This document shows, piece by piece, positions 8,436-16,560 of a DNA stretch of 64,000 nucleotides. Each line of letters opens with the position of its first letter. Position 1 is the first letter of the stretch. The DNA is taken from the NCBI RefSeq assembly GCF_004346225.1, contig NZ_SMAJ01000004.1, forward strand, positions 124,001 to 188,000, written 5' to 3'. A program made the translations under genes and the position numbers. This stretch comes from Paralcaligenes ureilyticus (GTDB taxonomy: Bacteria; Pseudomonadota; Gammaproteobacteria; Burkholderiales; Burkholderiaceae_B). The notes beneath the pieces are model-generated. The model ran no database searches and was not told where the DNA came from. It was given only the letters and a program-made list of their open reading frames with translations.

Positions 8436-9398
8436 ATGATCGATGCGGATAACCGTGGCGCTGTCTTTATCTCATATGCATGGGGAGCCGAGCTAGAAAA
8501 TAAGGAATGGGTGCGACAGCAAATAGCCGATCCTCTAGATTGGAATTATCAAGTATTTTGGGACCGTGACAGCATTGGCTTCGGCGAGTCGATCGATGGA
8601 CGAATTGCTTCGGCCTTGGCGCAACGTCCAATACTGGTACTGTGCCTGTGTGATCCAGACTATATAGACGCAGCTCGACGAGTTGACTCGGGGCTACATC
8701 GTGAGTTGCAAGTTCTGACCCGCATAGCCGATGAACCAGGAGTGAGGATAGTCCCACTGATTTTGGGACGATGTGTGGAACGTCTTCCCGAACCCTTAGT
8801 AGGCCGTGCCTATCTCGACCTACAGCCATTACATAATCGCGGTCTTGGCCTAGAGACTGCCTTGCTTTGTGTGGCCGAGGGCCTCAGCCAAGCACAGGTA
8901 AGGGCTAGCATTAACGCTCAAATGGCGATGGCTAACTTGCGCCAACGCGCCCGCGCCTATCTGCAGCTGCAGTCATTGGTCTTTTGGGGAAATGGGAATA
9001 CTCATGAGGTCACGGTACACCCGGATGGTCAGCTTTCCTACCCGCTCCGGGCACCTCAATGGATGTGGGACAGCGAAATGTGGAGCTTCATGCTGGGTGA
9101 TGAAGTGCCAACTTATTGTCCGATTAAGGGGCGCTGGCATTGGGACCGATTTTCACCTTCACGAGGCATGCAAGCGTTGGGCACTGCAGTTTTGTCGGCG
9201 TTCTTTCCTCAGTTGGTCGGAGAGGATGAGCAACGAGCATTGTCCGATGGAGGTGTTGTGTTGGCGCAAAATTTCTTTAGTACTGTCTATGTGGCTGAGC
9301 CATTCCGCTTCGATATGAATGATGTAGTCACTTTCATGATCAATCACCCTGAGGGCTATCGTGTGTTGGAGACACTTTTGGATGCGGTGGATAGTTGA
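8436..9398 (+). CDS. TIR-domain protein with unrecognised C-terminal domain
   Basis: A 320-residue protein. Residues 9-150 form a TIR/TIR_2-like domain: GAVFISYAWG, FWDRDSIGFG (BB-loop region), a hydrophobic strand ILVLCLC, and GLHRELQVL, in which E90 is the candidate NADase Glu. Residues about 175-320 form a Trp- and Phe-rich domain (for example PQWMWDSEMWSFMLG and GRWHWDRFSP) that I cannot place. AAGGG lies nine bases before ATG 8436; TTG 8427 is an alternative. The gene follows the SAVED effector by 117 bases on the same strand. It may be a second effector, or an independent TIR defence gene sharing the island. Confidence 0.75.
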   Translation: MIDADNRGAVFISYAWGAELENKEWVRQQIADPLDWNYQVFWDRDSIGFGESIDGRIASALAQRPILVLCLCDPDYIDAARRVDSGLHRELQVLTRIADEPGVRIVPLILGRCVERLPEPLVGRAYLDLQPLHNRGLGLETALLCVAEGLSQAQVRASINAQMAMANLRQRARAYLQLQSLVFWGNGNTHEVTVHPDGQLSYPLRAPQWMWDSEMWSFMLGDEVPTYCPIKGRWHWDRFSPSRGMQALGTAVLSAFFPQLVGEDEQRALSDGGVVLAQNFFSTVYVAEPFRFDMNDVVTFMINHPEGYRVLETLLDAVDS

Positions 9399-9948
9399 GA
9401 GGGAGCGAGTTGGAAAGGTGACACTGGCAGCCATTGGGCAAGGTGTAGAAGCTAGTCTTGGGGTAATTCACTTATTTTGGTTCCCTAGTTCGGCCAGTTA
9501 AGCGTTCGCTCTTGGCCTATTGCGTTGAAAAACTCGGTTCTTGATGATCGAGTTCGGAGCGAGAAAAAATCAACCTTCCAGAATTGCGCATATGCCACGA
9601 TTAGACCTCAGGCAAGAGGTCAAGTACCCCTTTATATAGTTTAGAAACTGTTAGTTTGGAGTTTTTCGACACAATAGGCCGATAGCCGCTGTTTCCTCAT
9701 GCGAACCATAATGAGGAAGATGTTTGGCGACGGCGGGTGGGCCGTATCGCATAAAGTAGAGTTCAAGTTCCCAGCGACTCTCAAGTTGTGCGATTATCTG
9801 AGGAGCCTTATGCGACTGGCTCTTCGCCTGCGTGACGCATTAGGCACCAGCGCAGAACTCTGGATGCAACATGCAAGCTCAGTATGGCCTGTGGCAAGCT
9901 GAGAAAAAACCGCGTCCTGCTGTCCTGTAAACCATTGCCCGCTAGCCT
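9399..9948. other. Gene-free right flank of the defence island
   Basis: About 550 bases between the TIR gene and pheC. One 67-codon open frame (9699-9902) has no ribosome binding site and no family resemblance. No tRNA, integrase remnant, inverted repeat or host repeat element was found. It may be decayed DNA at the island boundary. Confidence 0.5.
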
Positions 9949-10725
9949 TTACTGCGGCACCCACTTATCCGCCAGCTTGGCGTATTCGCCGCTGGCTTTG
10001 GCCAGGTGCAGCCACTGGTCTACGAACAGTTTGAAGCGCATGTCGCCGCTCGGCAGCAGGTAGCCCATTTCGGCATATTGCAAAGGTTTGTCGGGGTTGA
10101 CGGGGCAAAGTGTTGGGTTGAGTTTGCTTTGCACTTTGGCTTCGGCCGCTTCGGTCACGAAGACGTCGGCCCGGCCTTCGGCTACTTCTTTGAAAATGCC
10201 GATGTTGTTCTCATGAGTGATGATGTGGGCTTTGGTCAAATTGGTTTTGGCGAATTTCTCGTTGCTGCCGCCTGGGTTCACGATGACGCGGACATCGGGC
10301 TTGTTGATGTCGGCGATGGTTTGGAATTTTTTAACGTTGGTGCACAGCGTAATGGGCGTTTTGCCGTTGATCATGTAGGGGATGCTGAAATAGGCTCTTT
10401 TCTGGCGTTCGAGCGACACCGAGATGCCGCCCGCGCCGATGTCGCAATTGCCCGAGGTGAAATCGTCCATCAGCTTGGCCCAGGTGGTTTTCACAAATTG
10501 CGTTTTGGCTCCCAGGGCGCTGGCCAGTGAGGCCATGAGGTCCACATCCAGGCCTTCGAAGTTGCCGTCTGTTTTTTGGAAGCTGAAGGGCTTGTAGTCG
10601 CCTGGGCTGCAAACGCGCAAGGTGTGGCTTTCCATGACGTGGCTCAAGGTGTCTGCAGGAACCGGGCTTTGGGCCAGGGCTAGCGCAGGCGCGGCCAGCA
10701 GGGTTGCGGCAAGTAGGTGTTTCAT
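9949..10725 (-). CDS. pheC: Cyclohexadienyl (prephenate/arogenate) dehydratase, PheC-like, periplasmic
   Basis: A 258-residue protein with a signal peptide (about residues 1-18, ending ALAQ) and a periplasmic binding-protein fold. It matches my recollection of Pseudomonas PheC better than ordinary amino-acid binding proteins: GDYKPFSF near the N-terminus, ISVSLERQKRAYFSIPYM, INGKTPITLC, VNPGGSNEKFA, and VDQWLHLAKASG near the end. The Glu in TEAAEAKVQSKL corresponds to the acidic residue of the dehydratase active site. PheC converts prephenate to phenylpyruvate, or arogenate to phenylalanine, in the periplasm. No ABC permease or ATPase gene is adjacent, in line with an enzyme role. A LysR gene is divergent. 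Confidence 0.78.
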   Translation of the reverse strand: MKHLLAATLLAAPALALAQSPVPADTLSHVMESHTLRVCSPGDYKPFSFQKTDGNFEGLDVDLMASLASALGAKTQFVKTTWAKLMDDFTSGNCDIGAGGISVSLERQKRAYFSIPYMINGKTPITLCTNVKKFQTIADINKPDVRVIVNPGGSNEKFAKTNLTKAHIITHENNIGIFKEVAEGRADVFVTEAAEAKVQSKLNPTLCPVNPDKPLQYAEMGYLLPSGDMRFKLFVDQWLHLAKASGEYAKLADKWVPQ

Positions 10726-10901
10726 GACTGTTCCCTTGGTTTAACGTTGACGAATTTCTTGTTATGGTTGTATCCCGCCCTGATCGGGGGCGGATATCTG
10801 GCGTATTCTCACTGTACGTCAGTGGTCATGCAATGCGTGATTACGCGCAGTATAGGTATTTTCCCTATGTTGCTTGTGGGGCGCCGCCCAGGTTGGAACC
10901 T

Positions 10902-11798
10902 ATGTCATCGATTCGAAATCTTAGAACGTTTTTAGCCGTGGTGCGTTACGGGACTTTTGCGGCCGCGGGCACGGAAATAGGCTTGAGCGCGGCGGCCGTC
11001 GGCTTGCAGATCAAGGCGCTGGAAGGCGAATTGAACTGTGAGCTGTTTGTGCGAACCGGGCGTTCGGTTGCGCTCAGCCCGCAGGGCCAGGTCAAGGTGG
11101 CGGGAATCGAAGCGGTCGTCAGGGCCTATGACAGTTTGGTCGACAGTGATGTAAGCGGCGAGCTGTCGGGTTCGGTCATGGTGGGTGCGTTGGTTTCGGC
11201 GTTGATGGGGGCGTTTTCGGATGCACTGCGTGCCATCAAGAAGAAGCACCCGCGGCTTAATGTCAAGCTGTATGCGGGCTTGTCCAATGAGTTTGCGCGT
11301 AAGGTGCAAAAGGGCGAGCTCGATGCGGCGGTGGTGACGCAGTCTCCGGTGCTGTTAAGTTCGGAGCTGGTCTGGACGCCGTTATACACCGAGCCTATGG
11401 TTCTGATTGTGCCCAGCCAGGCGTCGATGCCGGTCAATGTAAAACTTACGCCTGATGAGGTGTTGGCTAAGCTGCCTTTTTTGCGTTTTGACCGCCGCAC
11501 CTGGACGGGTCAACTGGTCCAGAATGTATTGGACTCGTTTACGGTAACGCCTGTGGAAGAAATGGAGCTCAACTCGATTGAAACGATTATTGAACTGGTA
11601 AAACAGGGTTTCGGCGGTTCGATTGTTCCCCGGCTGGCCAATGTCGATTGGGCCAACGATAGCCGCTTGCGGGTTATTGAGTTGCCCGAGGTGAAAATAT
11701 GCCGGCGCGTTGGCCTGCTCGAACGGCAAAACCATTTCAGGCTAGGCTTTACTCATGAAATAAAGTCCTACTTCTCGGCCACGGCGCGAACTTATTGA
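10902..11798 (+). CDS. LysR-family transcriptional regulator
   Basis: A 298-residue protein: N-terminal winged HTH (about residues 4-62, NLRTFLAVVRYGTFAAAG) and a LysR substrate-binding domain (about 90-295). The ATG at 10902 aligns with the family start; an upstream frame extension of 46 codons is not family-like. It is divergent from pheC and may control it. The spacer contains ATAGG-N7-CCTAT (10851-10867) as a possible site. Its 3' end overlaps the convergent GntR gene by seven bases. Confidence 0.88.
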   Translation: MSSIRNLRTFLAVVRYGTFAAAGTEIGLSAAAVGLQIKALEGELNCELFVRTGRSVALSPQGQVKVAGIEAVVRAYDSLVDSDVSGELSGSVMVGALVSALMGAFSDALRAIKKKHPRLNVKLYAGLSNEFARKVQKGELDAAVVTQSPVLLSSELVWTPLYTEPMVLIVPSQASMPVNVKLTPDEVLAKLPFLRFDRRTWTGQLVQNVLDSFTVTPVEEMELNSIETIIELVKQGFGGSIVPRLANVDWANDSRLRVIELPEVKICRRVGLLERQNHFRLGFTHEIKSYFSATARTY

Positions 11799-12532
11799 GC
11801 CACTTTGGGGAAGTATTCGTAGTGCTCTGTATTGATGTGCGACACGCGGTATTCGACGGGTTGGTTGTTATACGAGAATGCGGTCCGGTGTACTTGCAAC
11901 AGGGGGTGGCCGGGCTCTATTTTTAACAGTGGGGCGTGTGCGTCGCTGGCCAGGGTGGCGCGCACACGCTCTTCGATGCGGATAACGTTCAGGCCGAATA
12001 CGACTTGGTACAGGCTGTACAGGGTGCTCGCGCGATTGCGTAATTGCGCTTCGCTCAAGCCGGCAAACAGCGCTTCGGGCAATATGATTTCGTCAACCTG
12101 CACCGGCGTGTTGTTTAGCGCGAGTATGTTGGTGAACTGAAACGTTTTGGCACTGCGGGCAATGCCCAGCCGTTCACCGATCTCTTTAGGCGCTTTGGCC
12201 TTCGCAAACTGCACCAGGCTTACTTTTGGCAGTGTTCGTTGGCCATCGTGGCGCACCACATTGAAAAAATGGAACATGTGCTGGTCGCGGCTATGCATGG
12301 CAACAAACGTGCCGCGGCCCTGGTGTCGGATCAGGATGTTTTCGGCGACCAGTTCGTCAATGGCTTTGCGCAAGGTGCCGATCGATACGCTAAAGCGCAG
12401 GCTAAGCTGCTTTTCGGCCGGTATGGCTTCACCTGGCTTCCATTCACCCTTCGAAAGTCCGGCCAGCATCTGGCGCTTAACCGACTTATATAAGGTCAAA
12501 CCGATGTTGGGCGAAGCAATGTATTCTTGCAT
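11792..12532 (-). CDS. GntR-family regulator with UTRA domain (HutC subfamily)
   Basis: A 246-residue protein with a GntR winged HTH (about residues 12-78; FSVSIGTLRKAIDELVAENI and the wing RHQGRGTFV) and a UTRA ligand domain (about 95-240; LYQVVFGLNVIRIEERV, YRVSHINTEHYEYFP). It is divergent from the binding-protein gene at 12784 and is the natural candidate for its control. The inducer is unknown. Confidence 0.9.
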   Translation of the reverse strand: MQEYIASPNIGLTLYKSVKRQMLAGLSKGEWKPGEAIPAEKQLSLRFSVSIGTLRKAIDELVAENILIRHQGRGTFVAMHSRDQHMFHFFNVVRHDGQRTLPKVSLVQFAKAKAPKEIGERLGIARSAKTFQFTNILALNNTPVQVDEIILPEALFAGLSEAQLRNRASTLYSLYQVVFGLNVIRIEERVRATLASDAHAPLLKIEPGHPLLQVHRTAFSYNNQPVEYRVSHINTEHYEYFPKVAQ

Positions 12533-12631
12533 GATTTAGAAGGGTGTATTACGGTTGAGGAAGTCGGCAATTTGAGCGGTAGCGCGGATTTCTTCGGATT
12601 ATAGTGGCAATCAGATGGCCTATTGATACAA

Positions 12632-12669
12632 GTCATATAGTTGACATTGATGAATTCGCTCCCTATTAT
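12632..12669 (+). promoter_or_regulatory. Promoter of the orphan binding-protein gene, with possible GntR site
   Basis: TTGACA (12641-12646), 17 bp, TATTAT (12664-12669) forms a near-consensus promoter reading right. The half-sites GTCA-N6-TGAC (12632-12645) overlap the -35 box and could be the operator of the divergent GntR gene. The leader to ATG 12784 is about 110 nt. Confidence 0.6.
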
Positions 12670-12783
12670 GCCTAAGTCGACACTAAAGCGATACTTTTAA
12701 TCAGGAAGGAGACTACATAAGTTCTGGCAGGGCTTCCAACAGGGCGCCATGGGCGCTATCTTACGAAGTAAAAAGGAGACAAA

Positions 12784-13797
12784 ATGAGACTTAAAAAAAT
12801 CGGATTACCGCTCTTGGTTGGCGCATCCTTCTGGCTTGCGGCAAGCACGAGTGCATTGGCAGAAATCAAAACCGTAAACATCGCGCAGCAATACGGAATC
12901 AGCTATTTGCCGTTAATGGTCATGCAGGATAAGGGCCTGCTTAAAATAGAGGCCAAGGCGGCAGGCTTGGGCGACATCAAGGTGAATTGGGCCAAGTTCG
13001 CCGGCGGCAACGTCATGAACGACGCCATATTGTCGGGCGATTTGCAGTTCGCTTCGGGCGGTGTGGGGCCATTTGTTACCCTTTGGGCCAAGACAAGAAG
13101 CAATGTGGTCGTCAAAGGTGTGACGGCCATGAATTCCATGCCCTTGTTGCTTACTACCCGCAATCCGGCCGTGAAAACGATTAAAGATTTCACGTCCAAA
13201 GATCGGATTGCGCTGCCGGCCGTGAAGGTTTCCATTCAGGCCATTACGCTGCAGATGGCCGCCGAGAAAGCGTTTGGGCCAGGCCAGCAAAACAAGCTCG
13301 ACGCCATCACGGTGACGCAATCGCATCCCGACGGGATGGCGGCCTTGCTGTCCGGCAGTAGCGAAATCAACAGCCATTTCACTTCACCGCCGTTTCAGTA
13401 CATCGAGCTTAGCAAGCCGGGCATTCACACGGTTCTGAATTCGTACGATGTCACAGGTGGTCCGCATACCTTTAACGTCGTTTGGGCCACACAAAAGTTT
13501 GCCGATGCCAATCCCAAGACCTATGCGGCATTCGTCAAGGCGTTCGACAAGGCTGTTGCCTTTGTCAATAACGACAAACAGGCGGCCGCCGAGCTGTATA
13601 TCCGGGTCACCAAGTCCAAAGAGCCGGCGTCCTTCTTTGTGAAAATCCTCAACGACCCTAATGTCAAATTCACCACCACACCGCAAAACGTCATGAAATA
13701 CGTCGACTTCATGTACCGCATCGGGTTCATCAAGGCCAAGCCGGCATCGTGGAAAGACATGTTCTTCCCCAATATGCACAACCTGCCTGGCAGTTAA
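12784..13797 (+). CDS. Orphan ABC-type binding protein, NMT1/SsuA-like
   Basis: A 337-residue periplasmic protein with a signal peptide (residues about 1-26, ALAE). It is a close paralogue of the binding protein at 39429-40433; the two share QQYGISYLPLMVM, WAKFAGGNVM, KGVTAMNSMP versus KGVGAMNSMP, and SEINSHFT. Family members bind sulfonates, nitrate, thiamine precursors or aromatic acids. No permease or ATPase gene accompanies it, so it probably feeds an importer encoded elsewhere, perhaps the one at 37640-39329. AAAGGAGAC precedes ATG 12784. Confidence 0.85.
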   Translation: MRLKKIGLPLLVGASFWLAASTSALAEIKTVNIAQQYGISYLPLMVMQDKGLLKIEAKAAGLGDIKVNWAKFAGGNVMNDAILSGDLQFASGGVGPFVTLWAKTRSNVVVKGVTAMNSMPLLLTTRNPAVKTIKDFTSKDRIALPAVKVSIQAITLQMAAEKAFGPGQQNKLDAITVTQSHPDGMAALLSGSSEINSHFTSPPFQYIELSKPGIHTVLNSYDVTGGPHTFNVVWATQKFADANPKTYAAFVKAFDKAVAFVNNDKQAAAELYIRVTKSKEPASFFVKILNDPNVKFTTTPQNVMKYVDFMYRIGFIKAKPASWKDMFFPNMHNLPGS

Positions 13798-13818
13798 GAA
13801 GAGGTTGGCCAGACAGTG

Positions 13819-13943
13819 GTAGTGGCACCCCTTGTGGGTGCCATGTTACCCAGGTTGTAGCGGCAGCCCTTGTGGCTGCCATTTTTCCAAAAGATGGATC
13901 ACCTTGTTACGGGAATTGTGCCACCCACAAGGGGTGGCGCTAC
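13819..13943. repeat. Cluster of three REP-like elements
   Basis: Two forward copies (13819-13843 with stem GGCACCC; 13857-13881 with stem GGCAGCC) and one inverted copy (13919-13943 with stem GCCACCC) fill the space between the binding-protein gene and a LysR gene. Head-to-tail and head-to-head pairing of this kind is typical of BIME-like arrays. Confidence 0.85.
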
Positions 13944-13982
13944 AACCTACAATAACGATGCCACTACAAAGGCACCGATACC

Positions 13983-14879
13983 GTGAATATTAATAATCTT
14001 GACCTGAATCTGCTCAAGGTTTTCGACGCGCTGTTTCGCGAAAGAAACCTGACGCGGGCGTCTGTCAAGCTTTGCCTGAGCCAGTCGGCGGTAAGCAATG
14101 CGTTGTCGCGCTTGCGCATTGCGCTCGATGATCCCTTGTTCCAGCGATCCAGCCAGGGCATGAGTCCTACGCCTCGGGCCAAGCAGTTGATGGCGCCGAT
14201 TCAGCAGGCGCTCGATTTGATTCAGAACAGCCTTCGGGAAAATACCCCGTTCGACTATGGCACGTCGTCGCGTACTTTTGTCATCGGGGTTGGGGATTAC
14301 GGCGAGGCGGTCATTTTGCCGCGCCTGACCGATTGGATCATGAAGGTTGCACCGCATATCCGGATTGATATTCGCGCTGAACACGGCAGCCAGATCAGGG
14401 AAGAGGTGAAGGAAGGGCGCATCGATTTCGCGCTGGACTACTTCAAAATTCCGGATGACAAGTTCACCAGCCGGCATTTGATGAACGACTCGCTCGTCTC
14501 CCTGGTCAGACGGGATCATCCCAGTGTGGGCGAGCATCTGAGCCTGAGCGATTATCTGACGCTTCCGCATGTGGTCATGACGCAAAGAAATGCCTGGATA
14601 GACATGGCCTTGAAAAAAGAAGGCATGAAACGGAATATCGCGATGCGGGTGCCGCATTTCTTGTCGATGCCGCTGATTGTGCAAAAGACGGATTTGATCT
14701 GCACCTTGCCCAAGCGTATGGCTCATGTGTATGCCGACTCCTTTCGTGTCAGGGTATTGAAAACGCCGCTCGTGCTTCAACCCTTTCCGATCTATAGCAT
14801 TTGGCATGAGTCGATGGAAAACGATCCGGGCCATCGGTGGTTGCGCGAGGCTTTCTACGACTTGTGCCAGAGGCTGTAG
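13983..14879 (+). CDS. LysR-family regulator (NodD/PcpR-like group)
   Basis: A 298-residue protein beginning at GTG 13983 with NINNLDLNLLKVFDALFRERNLTRAS, split here as NINNLDLNLL and KVFDALFRERNLTRAS, the N-terminus typical of the NodD/NahR-like subgroup. HTH about residues 4-64, effector domain about 95-295. It lies just upstream of, and parallel to, the glutaryl-CoA operon and is its likely regulator. A perfect LysR-type palindrome lies between them. Confidence 0.9.
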   Translation: MNINNLDLNLLKVFDALFRERNLTRASVKLCLSQSAVSNALSRLRIALDDPLFQRSSQGMSPTPRAKQLMAPIQQALDLIQNSLRENTPFDYGTSSRTFVIGVGDYGEAVILPRLTDWIMKVAPHIRIDIRAEHGSQIREEVKEGRIDFALDYFKIPDDKFTSRHLMNDSLVSLVRRDHPSVGEHLSLSDYLTLPHVVMTQRNAWIDMALKKEGMKRNIAMRVPHFLSMPLIVQKTDLICTLPKRMAHVYADSFRVRVLKTPLVLQPFPIYSIWHESMENDPGHRWLREAFYDLCQRL

Positions 14880-14915
14880 CGCCGCGGCGCACCGGTGCTG
14901 CATCGGCACTTATCC

Positions 14916-14962
14916 TCATCATTGACGACATCAATGATGAACATCATGAATCTAAATTAGAT
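14916..14962. promoter_or_regulatory. LysR-type operator palindromes before the glutaryl-CoA operon
   Basis: TCATCATTGA and TCAATGATGA form perfect 10-bp arms around CGACA (14916-14940); the centre ATTGA-N5-TCAAT fits the T-N11-A LysR box. A second palindrome, ATCTAA-A-TTAGAT (14950-14962), follows. Strong upstream site plus a second site nearer the start is the usual LysR recognition and activation layout. The operon start codon is 48 bases further on. Confidence 0.65.
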
Positions 14963-15009
14963 AAATGTTTTGGGTGCTTCTATCATGGCATCACTCAGAA
15001 CGATTCGGG

Positions 15010-16542
15010 ATGGACATGTCCACAGTTGCTGCCGTTGCTACTTCAGTGTCTATTGTTGGTGCAGGCGCCATGGGTCAGGGGATAGCCCAGGTATTCGCCG
15101 CAGCAGGGTTTGATGTCGTTCTCTGTGATAGCCAGGCCGGCGTTGCCGCCGCTGCCAAGGACAGGATTGCCAAGCAGTTTGTTCGTTCGGTGCAAAAAGG
15201 CAAGTTGGACGCGGTCGCCGCTCAAGCGGCCATAAGCCGCATCGCCGTCACCGACTCCCTGGAAGCGATCGGCAAGACGAGCCTGGTGATTGAAGCGATT
15301 ATCGAAAACCTGCAGGCCAAGCAATCGCTCCTGGAAAAAATTGAAGGCTTGGTCGGCGACGATTGCATCATTGCATCGAACACGTCCTCTTTATCGATTA
15401 CCACGCTGGCCTCGCGCTGCCGCAGGCCGCAAAGAGTGGCGGGGTTTCATTTCTTTAATCCGGTTCCGCTCATGCGTCTCATCGAGGTGATCGATGGCTT
15501 GCGCACGGATGCCGCGGTGGTCCAGAAGCTGGCCGAAGTGGGGGCGAAATTAGGCAAAGAGGTCGTTCGGGTCAAGGACACTCCAGGTTTTCTGGTCAAT
15601 CAGATCGGCCGCGGTTTCACGCTTGAAGCCATGCATCTGGTTTCCGAAGGGGTCGGCTCCTGCGCCGACGTTGATCGTGTGATGCGCGATGCGGCGGGCT
15701 TTCGCATGGGCCCGTTCGAATTGCTGGATATGGTCGGCCTGGACGTCAACCACCCGGCGAGCGAGGCGATTTATACCCAGTTTTATCAGGAGCCGCGCTA
15801 TCGCCCATCCGTGTTGATGGAAAATCGGGTCAATGCGGGCTTGCTTGGCCGCAAAAGCAATGCGGGTTTCTATGCGTACACGGATGGCCTGCCTTTAACC
15901 GAACCCGAGGCCGCAGCCCCCAACCCGGCGACAGTGCTTTCCCCGGTCTGGGTCAGCCGCGACGAGCCCGACGAAGCCGATGCGGTGATTTCCTTGCTGA
16001 GTGGCCTGGGAGCGGCGATAGAACTTGCAGGGAAGCCTTCGGCTCAGGCACTGTGCGTCGTTACCCCGTTAGGCGAAGACGCCTCGCGTTGTGCGGCCCG
16101 CCAGGGCCTTGATCCGGTACGCACGGTGGCTATCGACACTCTGTTCGGCCTGGACAAGCGGCGTACCCTGATGAGCACCTGTGTAACCGGCCCGCAGTGG
16201 CGCGATGCGGCGCATGCCTTGTTTGCTCGCGATGGCGTGCCGGTGACGGTCATCCGCGATAGTCCCGGGTTTATTGCACAACGGATCATCGCGATGATCG
16301 TGAATGTCGCCACCGCACTGGCACAGTCGCGCACGGCGCTGCCGGCCGATATCGACAAGGCGGTCAAGCTGGCCCTGTCGTATCCGCTAGGCCCGTTGGC
16401 CTTTGGCGACAGCCTGGGCATCGGCCGCATCGGCAAGGTGCTGAACAATCTTTACAACAGCTATGGCGATCCGCGCTATCGCGTCAATCTGTGGCTCGCG
16501 CGGCGTGTCGCGCTGGGTATCGGCCTGCACGAAGGCGAATAA
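15010..16542 (+). CDS. 3-hydroxyacyl-CoA dehydrogenase, PaaH/Hbd-like
   Basis: About 510 residues. A Rossmann domain opens with VSIVGAGAMGQGIAQVFA, and the signatures SNTSSLSIT and GFHFFNPVPLM follow, with the His of GFHFFNP as the catalytic His. Two C-terminal helical domains are present, the first with DTPGFLVNQIGRGF and GPFELLDMVG and the second with DSPGFIAQRIIAM; this double version is typical of PaaH. It oxidises (S)-3-hydroxybutyryl-CoA-type substrates with NAD. ATG 15010 is the best start; 15016 is possible. It is the first gene of the glutaryl-CoA operon. Confidence 0.9.
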   Translation: MDMSTVAAVATSVSIVGAGAMGQGIAQVFAAAGFDVVLCDSQAGVAAAAKDRIAKQFVRSVQKGKLDAVAAQAAISRIAVTDSLEAIGKTSLVIEAIIENLQAKQSLLEKIEGLVGDDCIIASNTSSLSITTLASRCRRPQRVAGFHFFNPVPLMRLIEVIDGLRTDAAVVQKLAEVGAKLGKEVVRVKDTPGFLVNQIGRGFTLEAMHLVSEGVGSCADVDRVMRDAAGFRMGPFELLDMVGLDVNHPASEAIYTQFYQEPRYRPSVLMENRVNAGLLGRKSNAGFYAYTDGLPLTEPEAAAPNPATVLSPVWVSRDEPDEADAVISLLSGLGAAIELAGKPSAQALCVVTPLGEDASRCAARQGLDPVRTVAIDTLFGLDKRRTLMSTCVTGPQWRDAAHALFARDGVPVTVIRDSPGFIAQRIIAMIVNVATALAQSRTALPADIDKAVKLALSYPLGPLAFGDSLGIGRIGKVLNNLYNSYGDPRYRVNLWLARRVALGIGLHEGE

Positions 16543-16560
16543 GACTTAACGGGAATCATC

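Noticed and set aside
9699-9902. 67-codon frame between the TIR gene and pheC
   Set aside because: No ribosome binding site, no recognisable domain and a composition like non-coding DNA; left as gene-free.
2679-9948. Integrase, transposase or attachment sites around the CBASS island
   Set aside because: No such gene and no direct repeat beyond about 9 bases between the flanks could be found by eye.
9949-10725. Plain amino-acid ABC binding protein
   Set aside because: No transporter genes are adjacent, and the motif set fits PheC dehydratase better.
13947-14909. 320-codon frame opposite the LysR gene at 13983
   Set aside because: Antisense shadow of a well-supported LysR gene; no family features.
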